From assembly GCA_902766185.1 (NCBI GenBank), contig CACXCQ010000120.1:1-15842 (forward strand): a stretch of 15,842 nt of DNA. Reading direction: 5' to 3'. The notes beneath the pieces are model-generated. The model was given only the letters and a program-made list of their open reading frames with translations, was not told the DNA's origin and did not search any database. The stretch comes from an uncultured Eubacteriales bacterium. Lineage in GTDB: Bacteria; Bacillota; Clostridia; Peptostreptococcales; Anaerovoracaceae. The position numbers and the translations under genes were made by a program. How positions within the stretch are numbered: the first letter of the stretch is position 1; every line of letters starts with the position of its first letter. Below, one piece after another: positions 13,732 to 15,842 of the stretch.

Positions 13732-14772
13732 ATGATACGCGACGGTATACTTGTGCTGAACAAACCGGGGGACTGGACGTCCCATGACTGCGTTGCCGTC
13801 TGCCGCAGGGCTTTTCGGCTGAAGGGCGTGAAGAAGATCGGTCACGGAGGAACGCTGGACCCCATGGCGGAGGGGGTGCTGCCCATCTTTATCGGGCAGG
13901 CCACCAGGATCATGGAGTATCTGGAGCTTGACGACAAGACCTATTCCTGCCAGATGCAGCTCGGCATCACCACCGACACCCAGGACATCTGGGGTCAGGA
14001 GCTGGAGCGAAAGCCCTTTGACGGAGTGACGGAAGAGCAGATCCGCAGGGAGATTGAGGACTTCAGGGGAATCATCACCCAGATGCCGCCCATTTATTCT
14101 GCTGTTCGGGTGGAGGGCAGGCACCTGTACGATTACGCCCGAAAAGGAAACGGCAATCAGGATATCCTGGACCGGGTCCAGCCCCGAAAGGTATATATCA
14201 AGGAACTTGACATCGATGAGATCGATCTTCGGGAGGGCAGGATCCGCTTTCATGTGACCTGCTCCAAAGGGACGTATATCCGGACCATATGCGAGGATCT
14301 GGGGAAGCGTCTGGGCTGCGGCGGCACCATGTCCGCGCTGACCAGGACTTCCATCGGCAGCATCGATCTGCGGCGTTCGGTGGCGCCCGGCGTCATCAAA
14401 GCCATGGATGATCGTCCGGATGAGGAACTCGACGAGCTGCTCCTGCCCGCGGACCGTGTGCTGACCCATTTCGGAAGGGCAGTCATGCCGATGGATCGGG
14501 CGGTCTACTTCCGTCAGGGAAACAGCATTCGGCTGCGCCAGATCAGGATGCTTTCGGAGCCTTCGGTGGAACCGGATCCCCTGACCGGTGAGATCCCGTG
14601 CAACGCCAGAGGGCGCAGATATGACCGGATCTACCGGATCTATCAGGAGGACGGGCTGTTTATCGGTACAGGATTCATGGATACGCAAAGGCAGGAAATG
14701 CGGGCGGACAAGGTTTTCGCCCCGCTGAATACGCCAAAAAAACAACGTGAGAAGACAGATGAAGATATTTGA
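13732..14772 (+). CDS. truB: tRNA pseudouridine-55 synthase TruB
   Basis: The enzyme isomerises U55 to pseudouridine in the T-loop of most tRNAs. The N-terminus GILVLNKPGDWTSHD, the catalytic D43 in GHGGTLDPMAEGVLP, TYSCQMQLGITTDTQD near 65-80, and the CSKGTYIRTICEDLG motif are all present. The C-terminal part from about 245 is a PUA-like or Bacillota-type extension, and at 346 residues the protein is somewhat longer than the usual 300 or so. ATG 13732 is chosen because it matches the family N-terminus. In-frame GTG 13729 and TTG 13720 also precede it and no strong ribosome binding site separates them, so the exact start is uncertain by a few codons. The gene begins 4 nt after nrnA ends, and its last 14 nt overlap ribF. 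Confidence 0.94.
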   Translation: MIRDGILVLNKPGDWTSHDCVAVCRRAFRLKGVKKIGHGGTLDPMAEGVLPIFIGQATRIMEYLELDDKTYSCQMQLGITTDTQDIWGQELERKPFDGVTEEQIRREIEDFRGIITQMPPIYSAVRVEGRHLYDYARKGNGNQDILDRVQPRKVYIKELDIDEIDLREGRIRFHVTCSKGTYIRTICEDLGKRLGCGGTMSALTRTSIGSIDLRRSVAPGVIKAMDDRPDEELDELLLPADRVLTHFGRAVMPMDRAVYFRQGNSIRLRQIRMLSEPSVEPDPLTGEIPCNARGRRYDRIYRIYQEDGLFIGTGFMDTQRQEMRADKVFAPLNTPKKQREKTDEDI

Positions 14773-15694
14773 GTCACTGGAGGATATCAACAACATAGAG
14801 GAGACGGTGGTCGCCCTGGGCAACTTTGACGGAGTGCACAAGGGGCATCAGCAGATCATCGCCAGAACCGTGAGAAGCGCGCAGGCCGTGGGGCTGAAGA
14901 GCGCTGTGTTCACCTTTTCCAACCATCCCAGCACGGTGCTGGGCAAGGGGGAGCCGGTGAAGAACATTCTCTACGCGGAGCAGAAGACAAGGATCATCGA
15001 GGAGATGGGCATCGACTATCTGGTGGACATCCCCTTCACGAAGGAGATCCTCGCCATGTCACCCCAGACGTTCGTGGAGGAGATCCTGGTGAAGCATCTG
15101 CGGATCCGGGAAGCCTACTGCGGGTTCAACTACACCTTCGGCTACAAGGCTACCGGAACACCGGAGGTGCTGATGCACGAAGGCCTGAAGCACGGCTTCG
15201 GTCTCCATGTTCAGGAACCCTTTAAAATCGATGACATACTGGTGAGCAGCACGTACATCCGCCAGCTCATCGAAGAGGGCCGCATGGATGAAGTGACGAA
15301 GTTCATGGGACGGCTGTATTCCATCGGCGGCGAGGTCGTGGAGGGCAACCGCCTCGGCAGGACCATCGGGTTCCCCACCATGAATCTGGTGGTGGACGAG
15401 ACCATGGTGACTCCGCCCAACGGCGTCTACATCACCTTTTGCACCTGCGATGGGGTCCGCTATCCGGCCATCACCAATGTGGGGAACAAACCCACGATCG
15501 GCGAGTACGCAAAGACCATCGAGACCCACATCTTCAATTACAATGAAGATGCCTACGGCAAGCACATCGATGTGGAATTCATCCGGTGGGTCAGGCCCGA
15601 GAAGAAGTTTTCCGGCATCGAAGAACTGACTGCCCAGATCCAGAGCGACTGCATCAGCGCCAAGGCCTGGCACAGGGAGAGGGGAGTTCTTTAA
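14759..15694 (+). CDS. ribF: Bifunctional riboflavin kinase / FAD synthetase
   Basis: The 311-residue protein phosphorylates riboflavin to FMN and adenylates FMN to FAD. The N-terminal FAD synthetase domain (about 1-185) is a nucleotidyltransferase with GNFDGVHKGH near 21-30, GFNYTFG, and the SSTYIRQLIEEG segment near 162-173. The C-terminal riboflavin kinase barrel (about 185-305) shows GRTIGFPTMNL near 200-210, NVGNKPT and a late VEFIRWVRPEKKF. Both halves look intact. ATG 14759 is preferred over the in-frame GTG 14747 because it gives the usual family N-terminus; the ribosome binding site (GAGAAG, 14749-14754) is modest, and the 14-nt overlap with truB suggests coupled translation. No terminator hairpin follows, so transcription may run into the tRNA gene. 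Confidence 0.95.
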   Translation: MKIFESLEDINNIEETVVALGNFDGVHKGHQQIIARTVRSAQAVGLKSAVFTFSNHPSTVLGKGEPVKNILYAEQKTRIIEEMGIDYLVDIPFTKEILAMSPQTFVEEILVKHLRIREAYCGFNYTFGYKATGTPEVLMHEGLKHGFGLHVQEPFKIDDILVSSTYIRQLIEEGRMDEVTKFMGRLYSIGGEVVEGNRLGRTIGFPTMNLVVDETMVTPPNGVYITFCTCDGVRYPAITNVGNKPTIGEYAKTIETHIFNYNEDAYGKHIDVEFIRWVRPEKKFSGIEELTAQIQSDCISAKAWHRERGVL

Positions 15695-15703
15695 AAATAG
15701 TTC

Positions 15704-15732
15704 TTGCATACCTGCCGTCAAAGTGTTATAGT
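15704..15732 (+). promoter_or_regulatory. Promoter of tRNA-Pro
   Basis: TTGCAT (15704-15709) and TATAGT (15727-15732) are spaced by exactly 17 bp, a near-consensus vegetative promoter. The start site would be about 15738-15740, about 25 nt before the mature tRNA. It begins 10 nt after the ribF stop, so the tRNA has its own transcription signal even if the operon reads through. Confidence 0.75.
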
Positions 15733-15740
15733 ATCAATGT

Positions 15741-15759
15741 TGCCGAAAAATTACCGGCA
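15741..15759 (+). other. Short hairpin in the tRNA-Pro 5' leader
   Basis: TGCCG (15741-15745) can pair with CGGCA (15755-15759) across a 9-nt loop, ending 5 nt before the mature tRNA 5' end. There is no T-run. It might influence RNase P cleavage of the precursor, but a 5-bp stem can also occur by chance. Confidence 0.3.
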
Positions 15760-15764
15760 CATTT

Positions 15765-15841
15765 CGGGATGTGGCTCAGCTTGGTAGAGCGTTGCGTTCG
15801 GGACGCAAAGGCCGCTGGTTCGAATCCAGTCATCCCGACCA
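15765..15841 (+). tRNA. tRNA-Pro (anticodon CGG)
   Basis: The 77-nt gene folds as a full cloverleaf. The acceptor CGGGATG (15765-15771) pairs with CATCCCG (15831-15837), the D-arm is GCTC/GAGC, the anticodon stem TTGCG/CGCAA encloses the loop TTCGGGA with CGG at 15799-15801, and the T-arm contains TTCGAAT. The discriminator A is at 15838 and the CCA end is encoded at 15839-15841. The C1-G72 acceptor pair is typical of bacterial tRNA-Pro. The CGG anticodon reads only CCG, a codon used often in the genes of this window. Confidence 0.96.
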
Positions 15842-15842
15842 G

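Noticed and set aside
12753..13763. Minus-strand open frame opposite nrnA, and similar ones opposite alkD/ansA, nusA and truB
   Set aside because: Each lies wholly against a well-identified gene and shows no family motif; stops are rare only because of the codon bias of the plus-strand genes.

Overview
The window looks like a chromosomal segment of a GC-rich member of the Bacillota, most likely a clostridial anaerobe. The main evidence is the gene order rimP-nusA-ylxR-ylxQ-infB-rbfA-nrnA-truB-ribF, which is the Bacillota form of the nusA/infB operon. YlxR, the L7Ae-type YlxQ protein and NrnA are typical of that phylum. Strong Shine-Dalgarno sequences (AGGAGG type) and codon choice with many G/C third positions fit this. 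The species cannot be named from the sequence alone.

Positions 1-6642 hold seven same-strand genes at gaps of about 30 bp or less, or overlapping, probably one transcription unit whose promoter lies upstream of the window. They are the 3' part of a radical SAM gene, an AlkD-like DNA alkylation repair glycosylase, a type I L-asparaginase, a lipoprotein with a PQQ-like propeller, a nicotinamidase-like cysteine hydrolase, a glyoxalase I-like VOC protein, and DNA topoisomerase III (topB). This is a mixed maintenance and metabolism set without an obvious single pathway.

Positions 6643-6809 form the only sizeable regulatory gap. It holds a weak hairpin after topB, a good sigma-A type promoter (TTGCAT, 17 bp, TAGTAT), and a leader of about 93 nt. 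The leader has a 10-bp hairpin followed by a poor U-tract, then a small hairpin that covers the rimP ribosome binding site. This layout suits feedback control of the operon by NusA.

Positions 6810-15694 hold the nine-gene transcription/translation operon: ribosome maturation (RimP, RbfA), transcription elongation and termination (NusA), RNase P modulation and an RNA-binding protein (YlxR, YlxQ), initiation factor IF2, nanoRNA/pAp turnover (NrnA), tRNA pseudouridine-55 synthesis (TruB) and flavin cofactor synthesis (RibF). Several neighbours overlap by 4 or 14 nt, which implies translational coupling. NusA carries an unusual acidic repeat tail and IF2 a very long low-complexity linker.

After ribF, a separate near-consensus promoter drives a complete tRNA-Pro(CGG) gene that ends one base before the window does.

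I found no CRISPR array, insertion sequence, phage gene or toxin-antitoxin pair, and no convincing new defence or mobile system. The points most worth a second look are the rimP leader, the NusA tail and KH1 loop, the nusA-stop hairpin, and the lipoprotein.
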